This document shows positions 45,811 through 58,319 of a stretch of 64,000 nucleotides of DNA, piece by piece. This stretch comes from Lytechinus variegatus (lineage: Eukaryota; Echinodermata; Echinoidea; Temnopleuroida; Toxopneustidae). Where the stretch lies: NCBI RefSeq assembly GCF_018143015.1, contig NC_054748.1, positions 21,555,406 to 21,619,405 on the forward strand, given 5' to 3'. Below the pieces are notes generated by a model that saw only the letters and a program-made list of their open reading frames with translations, was not told where the DNA came from and did no database searches. Made by a program: the position numbers and the translations under genes. Position 1 is the stretch's first letter. Each line of letters begins with the position of its first letter.

Positions 45811-46405
45811 CTGTACATAAGGGGAATATTTTTAGGAAAGAACTACAGACATCAACGCCCGTCATTATTCATAATGTTATTGTTGTTCTGGTATTTATTG
45901 TTTTTATTATTCCCAATATAATTGTCATTCTCATTATCGTATAGTAACACGTAGTATCATTACTATCATTATCTCATTCGTATAATCATCGTTATCATAA
46001 TGACCACCCCCTTTAACACCAAATATGTATTTTAATTTTTGTAATCATTATTAGAAGCAGTATAAAGTAGATCGTAGGTGTATGATATGAACAAAAATAG
46101 TTTTAGTTGCCCTCTTCCTTCCTCCACGATCTATATTCTTCATGCAATTAATATTCATTTCCAAAGGTTTATATATCATGATATACTACATTAATGTAAT
46201 TCTAAGTATACATTCGATACTTGAGTCCACATAAGCTTTCGTCGGACCTCGACGGAATTCCCCTCACGATTCGTGTAGCGCCACCCAAAATAGATTAGAT
46301 AATATCTGGTTTCGGCAAAACCTTATCCGTTTTTGACGCCTTCTTCATTTCATTATCCTCTTGAGGATTGGGTAGCAGAAACACCTGAAATGCTCGATTC
46401 CTCAC

Positions 46406-46542
46406 CGTTGGTGTAGGCATAGAATACTTGTAACAAATGTCCGAAAGTCGGCCATACTGCCGTTTGAGTGACCGTAATGTCGCCTCTGAGGTGGAAGGCT
46501 AGTGGGGATATGATGAATTTAGTTTTAAACTCATTTTGTGCG
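46406..46542 (-). CDS. Possible isolated exon, minus strand
   Basis: The acceptor is excellent (ATTTTTTTTTTATTTCAG next to 46542). The frame AQNEFKTKFIISPLAFHLRG through YAYTN is open in phase 2 to a GTGAGG donor at 46405 (phase 1), or runs on to a stop at 46353. It may belong to the same transcript as the exons at 54904 and 45602, but the outgoing phase does not match 45602 directly, so an exon would be missing. A similar stretch near 61530-61570 hints at a repeat. Confidence 0.3.
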
Positions 46543-46979
46543 CTGAAATAAAAAAAAAATAATTTCACAATTGTACTGACGTTTATTTATCATTTCATTT
46601 CAGGTTTGAATGAATTTTTTTCGTTCAGAAAGAATAAGCTCAATAATGCAAATCCTATTAAATGTTAGTCAAAAGCTAGCCGATAAAAATAACATTTTGA
46701 AAATTTAGCCGTCTGCAGTTAGGTTCTAGGTATGGTAGGGTGTCACTTTAGTGGTTGACAATAGCAAATTAAGTTTTCAACCTAATGTCGTTTACTGCAA
46801 TGAAAATAACTGCTTGATTACTTATGCTCCTATTTATATAGAGAATTGGCATAAAGTACCAAAGAAAGATATGGTAAGTTGTGGCTCTCTGCCTCTAAGC
46901 CACTGGAGGATCCGTGCCCCCTCCCCCATTGAGAAGCATGATACAAATTATAATGTAAATATGCCGTTCTAACACCAGT

Positions 46980-49640
46980 GTGCCCCCCCCCCCTGCTTGA
47001 AAGCAAGGGGTTTTTTTCGTCTTTCTTTTTTGCTTGTTAATATTTCTCGTCAACGAAATTGTAATTTATGGATAAAAAGACCCTTTTTTGTTTTGCTTGT
47101 CCAAGTTTCCTCGGGGGAAAATGTGCCCCCCCCCTTTTTTTTAATTAGAAAATCCAGGGTCCGCCCTGTTACAAGACGTTAATCAAGTCAGCTAGATTGT
47201 CTTTCGTGTGATTGTATTGTAAAGTAAGGCCTTGGAAATTACATCAGCAATGGGCTACGCTGTTAGTGTTCAACGAATGGTGCCAGCGGAAAGAGATAAC
47301 GGCATGATTTTACTTTGCATTTATCGTTTCAAAGCAGTAATTTCATATCATTTCCAGTTAGTATTTTCTATGTATATTCCAAATGAACTTGAATAAACAT
47401 ATCTATCAATAAATACTTGAATAATTAATGAGAATGCGTGTGTTAAAATAAACCTAAAAGCTACTATACAGGCCTTTTGCCCCCCCCCCCACCCCTCCTG
47501 CAGGTCAATTGGTTTTTATTAGGTTTACAATCACATTCGATCAAAATGCCCTATACTTTGTGAACGCTATATTGTCCTTAAGATAAATTATAATGTTCCT
47601 TTACTTACAAATGACATTTCTTTTGTTTTTCGGTGTCGGATTGTTATTTTGCAATGCAATTAGTAAGGTGTACGCGTTTCTATGGCAACGCCTTGCCCGC
47701 TACGCAAGGTGTGAAATTGGGGGCAATAGTGAGAAGAACTTGAGCATTTAACATTTTCGTTTAGCACGTAAAAGATGTAAAAAGGGAGTTTCGATGGCGT
47801 TTTGAAAATGATCAACGGTAATGGAGAAACGTTTCGACCTTCTTCGGTTTACTTCTCTCACCGATCGAGGTCACAATATTTGCAGACATAGGATCAGATG
47901 GCCGTTTAGAAATGAAAATTAATGAATGTTTGAGATAGGACGTTTCGTTATTATAAAATCAAACATTGCGACCGACATCATGATCAACCTGCTACAATCA
48001 CTTCATTTTGTCTCAAACCTTTCATTCTTTTTTTTCCTACAGAAAACATTTAAAGGCAACTTTTTCTGCAATTTTAGGGGTTGTTTTTCGAGTATGCGTT
48101 GGTCTACAATTATTTTTTTTTCCTTCTGACACCAATGCGTCGATGTAAAATTGCAAGTGCCAAATGGCACATTGTCAAATCTCATGCGCGTGCGCAGAAC
48201 CTAATGTCAGACCGGCTACCTTGGTTATTTTAAGAAAGGCGCGACCGGTTCAGTAATCCACCTCCTTATCTCTTCATATACATATATTTGTGGTTATTTA
48301 TCGTTGTATCTTGCATCATTAAGCTAAATGACGTAATAGGCAGTATATTATTATACGAGTGAATAAAGTTCGATTTCTTTATCCTTTTGGCTCAATGCAC
48401 ATGCTGGCTTGTTTGTTATAGCTAAAATAATGAATCAGTCATTATTGCAGTACAAAATGATTTACAACCATATTGCGCAAATGACCAGAACGTGTACCGA
48501 AATATAATTGATGAATAATTGAGTATTCAAGTACCATTTTGCGAATATACATGGTCGTTTGTTTAAGGAACTCTTATCGTACTTAAAGTCCTTTCTTTTA
48601 AGCAACTGATAAGTATTCAATAATTGATTTCTGTGAAAATGTATCATTGTATAGAAATATTGATTGTTTCCTCACACGATCAAATTGTTTACGCTGTATT
48701 CACAGTTCGTGGGCCATTAAGAGATGATAATATATGGCTGAAGGGTGCCTTCATAATGATGAACATCACTCACTTAATCCTGGTCACACAAGCGAAAGTG
48801 ACCCAAAAGCGATCGATAGCATGTCATTGGGAATAACGTATTGTGTTTGGGTCGATCTCGAGTTGGTGTATTCAGTGTGACCGCAGCATGTGAAGATCGA
48901 AGCGCTCCCACATCATTGAACAGTTCTCGAATATCGGTCATAGTGGTCTACAACGGTAACGTAGTCCTGCCGTAGTACTGCCGCAATGCAGTCATGGTAG
49001 ACCGTAATTTAGCCATTGTAGACGTTAGTAGCCAGTAGAAGAAACCGTTTTCTGCCCAGAACTATCTAGGGCGTTCACCGTTACTGTTTAGCATTTTAAT
49101 GCTAAGATCTATTATAGCTTGGACGTTTGGATTTTAATAAATAAGGCATGTGTCTCATTTTTCTTTTATTGAAATGAGTTTTGAATAAAAGGAAACGGAA
49201 GGAGCTGAAATTAAATCAGTAGACAGTGTAAGTGTTCTTGAATGTTACCTCTCATTACCACCTTTTTGAAACGCATCATTTTCTATTTCCCTCTGCCATA
49301 TTATTACACCTGAAGGCGACAGATTTTTTTTTGTTCTCAATCGAAATATAGGTGGATTATAATATCAAATAACCACAAAAGGTATTTTTTATATACACTC
49401 TCCTTTCTTCTTTTCCCCACTTTTTAAAACAAGTTGCCCCTCTGCCCATCGGTCGGTTCCACCCCTTGGATCCCCCTGTATCCCCCTTATCTTTGCACAT
49501 TCTCTATCTTATTTGACACTTGGATTATTATTAAAGTTTAACCATTATTCGTTATAATCTGTAAAATTATAATATTGAAATCTCATTATTTTTTTCTGAT
49601 TTGTCTTTATAAATTTTAAAAGATTTCCACATTACCCTTC
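46980..49640. other. AT-rich DNA with C runs, no supported gene
   Basis: C runs near 46982, 47125 and 47480. Fragments with CCAGTGTGCCCCC and CCAGGGTCCGCCCTG (46970-47166) resemble ends of hAT-like MITEs. No coding signal. Confidence 0.4.
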
Positions 49641-49759
49641 ATCTGTTTATTATGACTACTATTCGTCGTATTCTATTTTCGTTAGGTTTATATAAATTTT
49701 CTTGTCTTCAATGCCCTCTTAATGGCTTTAGAGTCCCGAATCCTTCCTACCAACCCTCC

Positions 49760-49990
49760 TTTCCCCCCCCCCCCTCGCTCTCTCTCTCTCTCTCTCACAC
49801 ACACAAACTCACCCACACACACCCATCCCCACCATTACGCACCCCTCGCACACTTTTTTTTCAACACCCCCTCTCTTACACACACACACACACACACTCT
49901 TTTTTTCAACACCCCCTCTCTCTCACACACGCACATCCACACGCGCATCCTCACACGCACACCCCCTCCACACACACACACACACGTCTG
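49760..49990. repeat. (CT)n and (CA)n microsatellite region
   Basis: Alternating CA and CT tracts with C runs give several His/Thr/Ser/Pro-rich ORFs on both strands. These are not genes. Confidence 0.9.
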
Positions 49991-50661
49991 CAAGTCAAGC
50001 CTGTACCATTTCCCGGGCGCCAATTCAAACATCTCCTCCCCTTCAACAAACACGGGCGCTCTTAATTTTGTCGCCTCTCCCCCTCCTTGACTTCTCGCTG
50101 CAGCCGCTGGCTTGGAGCTGTCATCATCACGTCCCTACACAGTCACGGTAGCGGGGCAGCCAAGCGAAAACCTGTAAAATTTCGCGCGCTCTGTTATCGA
50201 ATAATACACTTGATCGGGCCGAATTAGCATCAGAAATCACTATGACGCGAGCCCCGTTGGCGAAGCCGAGGAAAATCTAGATGCTCTATAATCTTGGAAA
50301 GGTAAAAATAGGTTTGAAGCCAGGACGTGACCATACTTTGTTCTGGATATAGTGACATGTATATAGCTTTGGAAGGTATATCGAAAGCAAAGCGTGGCGG
50401 GATTTAAAATTAACAGAGACACAAATAGTCATATTTGATTACTCCCTCTCGATATAAACTCTCCAATCTATTTGATATCCGGCTTAATGTGATGGTCTAG
50501 TGGTTAGATAACTTACACATTTTGTTCTATTTTTATTTAGAGCTCATATGTCATTGTATTTCAGTAATAAAAAATATATATATCATTTTTTTCTTGTTAA
50601 AATATTGATGACAAAGATCATTAAACGTTATTAATTGCCTAACCTTTAAATTTGTTTGGAG

Positions 50662-50995
50662 CAGGGTGCTACATATCTTTTTAGAAGCGCTTGCCCGGTC
50701 GGGCAAGTAAATTTTTAAATAGCTGGAATATAGGCTTCCATGAAAATGTATTTCACTTGCCCGAAAAATTCCTTGAAAAAAAAGGTTTACCTATTCGAAA
50801 GAAAGTTTTGCTTTTGTTTTTAAACCATTGACCCTTTTTTTGGTCATTAATCTACTGTCAGAATTTTGCTTTCTACTGTGTGAATTTTGCTTGCCCAATT
50901 AGGGCCAGTAGTTTTGGTCTTTACTTCGAATTACTTGCCTGACTCTAACTTTTACTTGCCCTGGGCAATCGGGTAAGTGCTTATGTAGCACCCTG
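50662..50995. mobile_element. MITE with CAGGGTGCTACATA ends
   Basis: The ends CAGGGTGCTACATA and TATGTAGCACCCTG are inverted. Flanks GTTTGGAG and TTTGGGGG are an imperfect 8-bp duplication, consistent with an older hAT-like insertion. The interior repeats CTTGCCCG and CGGGCAAG. Confidence 0.75.
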
Positions 50996-51017
50996 TTTGG
51001 GGGCTTGATTTTCGTTA

Positions 51018-51029
<12 letters not shown>

Positions 51030-51073
<44 letters not shown>

Positions 51074-51080
51074 TATGTAG
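51030..51080. repeat. (TG)n/(TA)n microsatellite
   Basis: Alternating TG then TA dinucleotides. Confidence 0.9.
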
Positions 51081-51433
51081 CACTTCAACACATTTTTATT
51101 TTTTTTTAGAATAAGGCCCTATTGTTCAATTCAGTATTTGTTTAAATTCAATTTCTTTAAAACGTATACAAATTAATATGAATCAGAACAGCACCCATAC
51201 AAAACGAAACAGTGGGGAATATCATGGAAAATAGTTGACTGTCCACTACAAGCAGTGGCTAATTTAAGCGAGGACGCCCGCCCACCCCCCCCCCCGGGTA
51301 TTTTATCCGAGTGTGTATGAACGACAGGAAGTAGAAAAGAAAAAGGTTGAGATGGGACTGGGTAATCAGTGTTTTGAATTGCAGTAATGTCAGGCATAAC
51401 CATTATACAGCAATATCAGAAATACATATATGT

Positions 51434-51527
51434 GCACTGAAAAAAAGGAAGTGCTAATTTAGCACTCGTAGTGCTTTCACTATACAAGCACTGAAAGTGC
51501 CTAATTAGCACTTCATTTTTTACAGTG
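51434..51527. mobile_element. Mini MITE, 94 bp, CACTGAAAAAAA ends
   Basis: It runs from CACTGAAAAAAAGGAAGTGC to GCACTTCATTTTTTACAGTG with internal inverted GCTAATTTAGCAC and CCTAATTAGCAC blocks. The two halves form a near-complete hairpin. Confidence 0.7.
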
Positions 51528-52257
51528 CGTGTATGTTTTGTAAACGGTGAGAGTGTGCGTTTTTGGTGTGGGTAAGTGATGAGTGCGCATTGTAGCTGCG
51601 TGTGTGCCAATGATATATTTTTCAATGCATATGGTTGGCATATTTTCCAGGACTTTTTCTCTGTCTCTCAAATCGGATAAAGTATTATTCTTCTTCTTCT
51701 TTCCCTTTTTCCAGTTTTTCCCTTTTTCCTTATTTTTCCCTTCTTTTCAATCGCCGTATACCGTTGTAATATTTCAATTCACTCATTTTATTCATTAAAT
51801 GATGATCAATGATCCTCTCTTTGTCAAAACAAGCGTTAACAGCGAGATATGCAAATGCCGTATGTTATTCCACCATTCATAAGATCCCAATGGCGCTTCC
51901 GGTCTAATCATATACCACGAAATCCACCAGAGAGTAACAATCTGATAACATTAAAAATATGTCATGAATTATGCATCAAAATCGGAATTGTCTATATGAA
52001 TTGCATCATGGCACCGATTGGCGCACACTTCATTTCCTTGATTGGCTTTCATCCCCAATGCATAGATGAAAGAATCACGGAATATATATATATTTTTTTT
52101 CTCGTCACCAGCAGCTCAACTAAAACGCAAAAATTGGGTTACCATATTAACCTTTTGTGTCAAGATTTCAAATAAGTCCTCAAATCTCGAGTACTGCCCG
52201 TAAGTGCATTGTATCACAATAATACAGAATATGGCTATGTGGCAGTCGTTGTAATGT

Positions 52258-52271
52258 TACTACTTCTACTT

Positions 52272-52366
<95 letters not shown>

Positions 52367-52490
52367 GCTACTACTATACTACTACTACTACTACTGCTAC
52401 TACTATACTACTACTACTGCTGCTGCTACTACTACTACTACTACTACTACTGCTACTACTACTACTACTTCTACTTTTACTACTACTAGG
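52258..52490. repeat. Long (CTA)n microsatellite
   Basis: More than 200 bases of CTA units with a few CTG and ATA interruptions. The poly-Leu ORF is an artefact. Confidence 0.95.
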
Positions 52491-53053
52491 TTACTAGTGG
52501 TAATCATTACTCCTATTATCATAATTTATTATTGTTATTATTATTGTTGTTTTTATCATTATTATTATCAATATTATTCGTAGTATTAGAAGAAGTATTG
52601 TTGTTATTATAATTAATATATTTGAATTAGCAGTAACGTTTTCATCACTACATGTTTTATAATTGTAATCAGTTTCATTTTCATTGTTGCCGTTATATAC
52701 TACAGTGAAATCGGTATTGCTGGTAAGAGAATATTCAAAGATCATTCTTAATACCTGGCCAAATATAATCTTACACATGTTCACGCTATATGACTCCAAT
52801 ATATATATTTTGATAAAAAGATCCTAATTATTATCTAAACATTATTAAATGCACACTTTGAAGATGCAATTGCTTAGGGCACCTGTATGACCATTTAAAT
52901 GTTTATGAATGGCCATTTCGATTGTGACGTCATGAAATGAAATATAGTACTTTCTATTGCACCTCCCCCCACGAAAAAAAATGTGCATTGATACGTCCCT
53001 TCCTTATTTTGTCAACCTATTAAAACCATTTTAATACCAATGTTGACTATCCT

Positions 53054-53617
53054 CTTTAAAGGGATGATGCAGGCTAGATCCACAGAGCAAAATGCTAAAA
53101 ATATTGATCAAAATCGGATAACAAATAACGAAGTTATTTAATTTTAAAGATTTGTATTATTCCGATGAAACAGTTCTTGGCATGTCTTCATGAATATTCA
53201 TTAGGTGGACTGATGTCATATCCCCACTTGTTGTTTTGTATTTTATCATAAGAAATTAAGTTTATTAAAAAAATATCTGCCAAAACTAACACAATTTGAT
53301 TGAAAAATTATTGAGTGCATTAGTTATTTATTACCACAACTTATTTCATCATTTACACATGTATGAACAGATGAAAAAACTATGATTTCATGTAATAACA
53401 TAAGAAAAGGAAAGTGGGGTATGATATCATCATCAGCCCACCTAATGAATATTCATGATGATGTGTATATACCTGTTTTCACAAAATATTGATATATTCT
53501 AAAATTCTATAACTTTGTTTTTTGTTTTCCGATTTTAATGAAATTTTCAGTATTTTGCTCTGTGAATATGACTCTATTTATTTAAATATAAATATTTTCA
53601 GTCCGGACCACTGCTTT
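53054..53617. mobile_element. Palindromic MITE, family 2 relative
   Basis: Left end CTTTAAAGGGATGATGCAGGC and right end CCGGACCACTGCTTTAA. The interior pairs CCTAATGAATATTCATGATG with its complement near 53185-53215. It abuts the next element directly. Confidence 0.65.
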
Positions 53618-54178
53618 AACGGACAAGTCCACCCCAACAAAAACTTGATTTGAATAAAAAGAGAACAATTTCAACAAACATAACATTATAAATTTCATCA
53701 AAATCGGATGGCATTTTAAAGTTTCGCTTCAATTCACAAAACAGTTATATGCATATCTCGGTCAGTATGAAAATGAAAAACTGTTTACATCACTCACTCA
53801 CTATTTCTTTTGTATTTTATTGCATGAAATATTTTCATTTTCTCGTCATTGTCATGTGAAATGAAGTTTCATTCCTCCTTGAACACGTGGAATTCCATTA
53901 TTTTAATATTTTGTGCTTCAATTCGTAAAAATTGAAATATTCTATAATTCAAATAATAAAATACAAAAGAAATAGTGAGGGAGTGACATCATCGACTCAC
54001 TCATTTGTATGTAACTGGCTCGTTCATATAACTATTTTGTTAAAAATAAGCGAAACTTTGAAATGTCACAACTTTCTTATTTAAAACCCGATTTTGATGA
54101 AATTTCCAGCATTGTGCTTGTCTGATTTTTTCTCTATTGTTTCAAATCAACATCTTTCTGAGGTGGACTTGACCTTTA
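53618..54178. mobile_element. Palindromic MITE, family 2 copy 3
   Basis: The ends GGACAAGTCCACCCCAAC and TGAGGTGGACTTGACCTTT are inverted. Internal motifs match 20408-20981. It lies end to end with the element at 53054. Confidence 0.8.
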
Positions 54179-54380
54179 ATTAAACTGATTAACTGTTGTC
54201 AAAGATACACCCCATTCCGGAGGGATGCACGTGAAGTCTTGATGGCATTTTTCGCAATATCTTTCCGAGAGAGTCGGAATAGTCGTAAGATGACACTGGA
54301 ATTAATCCCATGCGGATTTCGCAATCAAAACAAGTGATCCAATGCCATTGCACCATACCCATCTTATTGAATGGATTAAG

Positions 54381-54539
54381 TTATGAATATTTGATGTGAC
54401 CCATTTTTATAGCAAGAACAAGACCTCCCATCGAAGACGGTCGTAATAATCTACGATAAAGTTCTCGACAACCATGACAAGTGCGAGATGTGTCGTTAAA
54501 ATCTTTTGAAAAAGAGGCGTCATTTCGGAATTTTTGCAA
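54381..54539 (-). CDS. Possible terminal exon, minus strand
   Basis: The acceptor CTTAAATTCGTCTCCGTTGCAG adjoins 54539. The phase-0 frame LQKFRNDASFSKDFNDTSRT then CHGCRELYRRLLRPSSMGG is open for 52 codons to a TAA. Protein-like, with a CxxC. There is no confirmed partner exon. Confidence 0.25.
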   Translation of the reverse strand: MQKFRNDASFSKDFNDTSRTCHGCRELYRRLLRPSSMGGLVLAIKMGHIKYS

Positions 54540-54734
54540 CTGCAACGGAGACGAATTTAAGAACAGGGTAAAGGTATTGAAAATGCCCATCAGATGACAA
54601 AGAACAGCTGAGAGCCGGTGATTGTCGAAAATCGGTGATTACGCACAGAAGTTTCGTTACGCACAGAAGTGTCGAAGCTCACGAAAAAATTGCAAATACG
54701 TCTCTTGTCAGTAGTCTAGGACGAAACTGCTGTT

Positions 54735-54897
54735 CTGGGGAGCGTTTCATGAAAGGACTTGTCGGACGTTTTATCCGACAAGTCCCATTTTATCCGACAG
54801 TTACTATTGTAACAGTGCCTCTCAGCCAATCAGAATCAAGGAAAGATGTCAGATCTGACAACTTGTCGGACAAAAATGTTGATGAAACGGTCCCCTG
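54735..54897. mobile_element. Palindromic MITE, family 3 copy 2
   Basis: It starts TGGGGAGCGTTTCATGAAAGG and ends GATGAAACGGTCCCCTG with GTCGGACGTTTTATCCGACAAG inside. Opposite orientation to 23097-23260. Confidence 0.75.
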
Positions 54898-54903
54898 ATT
54901 CAC

Positions 54904-55059
54904 CGAATTTCGACAAAGACTTCTTGGTAGTCCCTTTTCATGTACTTAAAGATAAATTTCATTTCTGGTAACGATCTCAAAATGCCTTTTTGCAGAATCT
55001 GATATAATGACCACCCAAGTGTCTGTTTGTATGGATAAAAAAATATGTGCCAAAGGATT
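54904..55059 (-). CDS. Possible exon, minus strand
   Basis: The acceptor CAATTACACAATTTCTTTCAG adjoins 55059. In phase 2 it reads ILWHIFFYPYKQTLGWSLYQ through KRDYQEVFVEI for 51 codons. Then comes either a GTGAAT donor at 54903 (phase 2, which would suit the exon at 46406) or, unspliced, an immediate TGA. The family 3 MITE abuts the site. Family not recognised. Confidence 0.25.
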
Positions 55060-55299
55060 CTGAAAGAAATTGTGTAATTGCTGAGAAATAAGCAAAATAT
55101 TAAAGCGCGGATTCGGTCACTATCGTCGGGTCTTTTTTCCAACAATAATAATACACTGTCCCGCGTGTGCCTATCTGTGTTGGTGATACTCAGTGTGAGC
55201 ATTTTTCAGCGTAGATTTCAAGATTTCACTAAGTTTAGTTTATGTAACTGTACCAGATCTAGATCCTCGATGATAAACTGACAATTAAGCCTGCATGGT

Positions 55300-56850
55300 T
55301 TTACAGACTTTCTCATGAAATCAGTGTTTACTGCAACTACTGGCATTTCTCTTTAAAATCCGGTGTGTCATGGAAAAGAAAACCCCCTATTGCATATTAC
55401 TACATGCGATCTATGTGCGTTGCAATACTCCAATGCACCAGATTGAAATAAATACTTATTTTTAGACTTGGTGATAAATTGTTTAAATTTAAATTTTAAA
55501 TGGGTGTCGGCAATTTGGTACACTGGTTACAGGACACAGTGCGTCATTATTTTGAGGCGCAAATGGGAGTGATGCATCTGTACATTGTTTGCTATTCGTT
55601 ATACACAAATGTGCGTTTGTAGGCCTTACATCACTTTCACACGGTGAAAAAAATAGTAATTTGAATGATGATTCCGGTGAAAAATAAGGCTTATGACAAA
55701 TTTTAGCACATGTGAAACAAATTTTGAATCACGAATTGAAATTCTACTCCAACTATGAATTAGAGTTAATTTTCTCCCTAATTACAGTACGAATATTTCG
55801 TGTGGAATGTCGATTATTCTATAGACGAATTACAATCATCAGTAGGACCTATATTCCGTTTGCCATTTTCAAGTACGATTCGGAGCCCGTCTAATAAAGA
55901 ATTAAGATTGATTATATCACTTGTACCGGTCGTAACTGAGTTACGATTGATGTAATCAATCATAACTGAGTTACGATTGATGTAATCAATCGAAAATCTA
56001 TGAAAATCCATCAGCGTCATATTTTTTTACAGGAAATTCCCAAAATGTCCTTTGTAAACAAAGGCGAACACACCAAATTGACAAGAAAACAATGAATTTA
56101 TGTATATCATTATATTAGAACACGCGTTTTTAGATGTAGGCGTTGCTGGCTTGCCACACTTGGTTAATCAAAGCAATCGAAACTCTTTCTAAGACGAGGC
56201 CCAGGTCACATTCACCCACTTGATATTAGTAATTATTAAGACCTCGGACAGCTTTCAACTTTCGAAACTTTTCGAATTTTTATACTGCGGTTGTAGGATC
56301 AATCTGAACAACAAAATGTGTCTTAACAGCGCCATCTGACGGTGATTTTTTGTTATTTTCTCCATTGGTCACGTCTTTCGGATGGTGACGTTAACGGTCG
56401 GTCCCAGACGTAAATAATCATTTCTGATTGATACACGTCTGACAAAACACACACATTGGGCACACCCACACACTCACAAATCTAAACACAGCTCTTAAAC
56501 ACAAAAATATTCAAACATACAACATCTTTAAATATTCTCTGTATAAACAGGCCCTGATCAATCCAAAATGTCCATCAGCGGACAGAGGAAAAACAGATTT
56601 TACTACATCTTTTTTTAAGATTGGAATGTTGGGTAGTGTAAAGCTCTCGGTACACATTAAATTGTTACCAAAGCTTCAGAAAAGTGTACGTAAAGTTATG
56701 TCTTTCATTGCGTCTAATAGACATATAAATTCATATTATATACTGTAGTAATTAAAGAAAATGCTTGCCAGATAAAAATTGGTTCATTGATGGCTTACCT
56801 AATCGTTAGGTCATTAGGCAAAATGGATAAAGCCTGAATTAAAACTAAAT
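55300..56850. other. AT-rich DNA, no supported gene
   Basis: It contains a 30-base tandem duplication at 55925-55990 (TAACTGAGTTACGATTGATG) and a fragment of the dispersed repeat at 56385-56455. No coding signal. Confidence 0.4.
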
Positions 56851-56934
56851 GACATGAGAACAAAACCTTATCGCGTTAACTCCTTGTTGATTAAGAGCTT
56901 GAAGACTTACCGAGGATTTACCTACATTTTAATC

Positions 56935-57195
56935 AACCCCCCCTGCCATGTGCATCTCTCATCCCCCATCCCCTCTCCCACCCTCTCTCTCTCTCCCCCT
57001 CTCTCACTTTCTATCCAAATACCCCTCTTTTTCATCCATCTATCATGTCTATGTTCATCCCTCCCCCTCTCCCCCCCTCCCCCCCTCTCCCCCCCCCCCT
57101 CTCCCCCCCCCCCCCCCCTCTCCCCCCTCCCCTCTCCCACGCTGACTCCTCTCCCTCTCTCTCCCCTCTACCCTCCCTCTACTCTCTCTCCATTT
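56935..57195. repeat. CT-rich low-complexity tract
   Basis: Long C and CT runs give Pro/Ser/Leu-rich ORFs forward and Gly/Glu/Arg-rich ones in reverse. Not coding. Confidence 0.9.
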
Positions 57196-57891
57196 TACAC
57201 GTCAATTATCAAAAACATTATCAAGATATTAACATTCTTCAATCATTCTCATTGGTTTTCGTCGAAACTGAGATTGAATAATTGTTAACACAAGTTATAT
57301 TTCAAAAGTAGGGTTTATTACATTATTTTTTTTCAGTTTTTACAATATTGGCACGGTGTGTACAATTCTGCATAAAGATATTTAACTTTCTTTTCGTTAC
57401 AGTTGCCCAAGTGATATATTTTTTTTTCTTAAATAGAATTTCACCCTTTATCCATTTAAATGGATGGGATTAATGCAACCTGAATCATATTGTACCTTTT
57501 TCATCGGATCATAACATTATCTTTTAATTAATGGTTTCGGATTTAAAGATTTTTTTAAAGTCCATTATGTGAAAGTACATCCCATAATTAACTGATAGTT
57601 GTGTCTTTTAAGAAGAAAGCAGGCAATACGTTTTCCACGCGTTTTCGAGAGAACCCGTAAATATGTTGTTTACTTCACCCATTTGACCACCGTCTTTCAA
57701 GAACTAAATGATACATTCTTGACATCATTTTTCGTACACAGGTGTTTCATTAATCTGGTAATCGATTACATCGTATCTCCATTCATTTAAAAACACCCTT
57801 AATTTCTTAAGTATTGGTCTTTTTTAATCAAATGTCTATATTCTCATATACTTCAGACTACGTTTAAATAATTTCGAAACAGTTTAAGCTT

Positions 57892-58317
57892 TAGGCCCAA
57901 AATCCCAAAGGTGGTTTTAAAAACCCACGGTTTGAGTCCATGGTTTATGCAGATTTTCTGTATATATTACGCTTAATTTGGTGCCTATCGGGTACGAGTT
58001 AAAAAAAATGTCCAATGCTGATGCGGGCTTTTGTCACAGTGCGCCAAATTGACGCCGTTACCATGGTTAGATAAGCTATTTTATTCATGAGTCTACTGTT
58101 TCAAGAGTGGACTCATTAATTAAAAACGTTAGACCATGAATAAAATAGCGTGGATAACCACGGCAACAGGCGTCAATTTGGCGCACTGTGACAAAGGCGC
58201 ATTGGGCATTTTTTTAATATACGCGGTAAAATAAGCGTAATTTATGCAGGAAATCTACATTAACCATGGACTCAACCGTGGGTTTTCAAAACCACTTTTG
58301 TGAATTCGGGCAATAGC
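57892..58317. mobile_element. Palindromic MITE with arms of about 190 bp
   Basis: Left AAAGGTGGTTTTAAAAACCCA faces right GGGTTTTCAAAACCACTTTTG. CACAGTGCGCCAAATTGACG near 58036 faces CGTCAATTTGGCGCACTGTG near 58170. The centre is near 58105. Confidence 0.8.
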
Positions 58318-58319
58318 GT

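Noticed and set aside
46751..46882. Plus-strand exon-like frame ending at a GTAAGT donor (46873)
   Set aside because: The donor is good and the frame is protein-like, but there is no convincing acceptor or ATG and no partner exon. It is also next to a stronger minus-strand candidate.
49652..50090. His/Thr/Pro-rich ORFs on both strands
   Set aside because: CA and CT microsatellites.
52209..52583. 124-codon ORF, poly-Leu then Tyr/Thr-rich
   Set aside because: Read through a CTA microsatellite; no protein-like composition.
56854..57288. 144-codon Pro/Ser/Leu-rich ORF
   Set aside because: CT-rich low-complexity tract; the opposite strand gives Gly/Glu/Arg-rich ORFs for the same reason.
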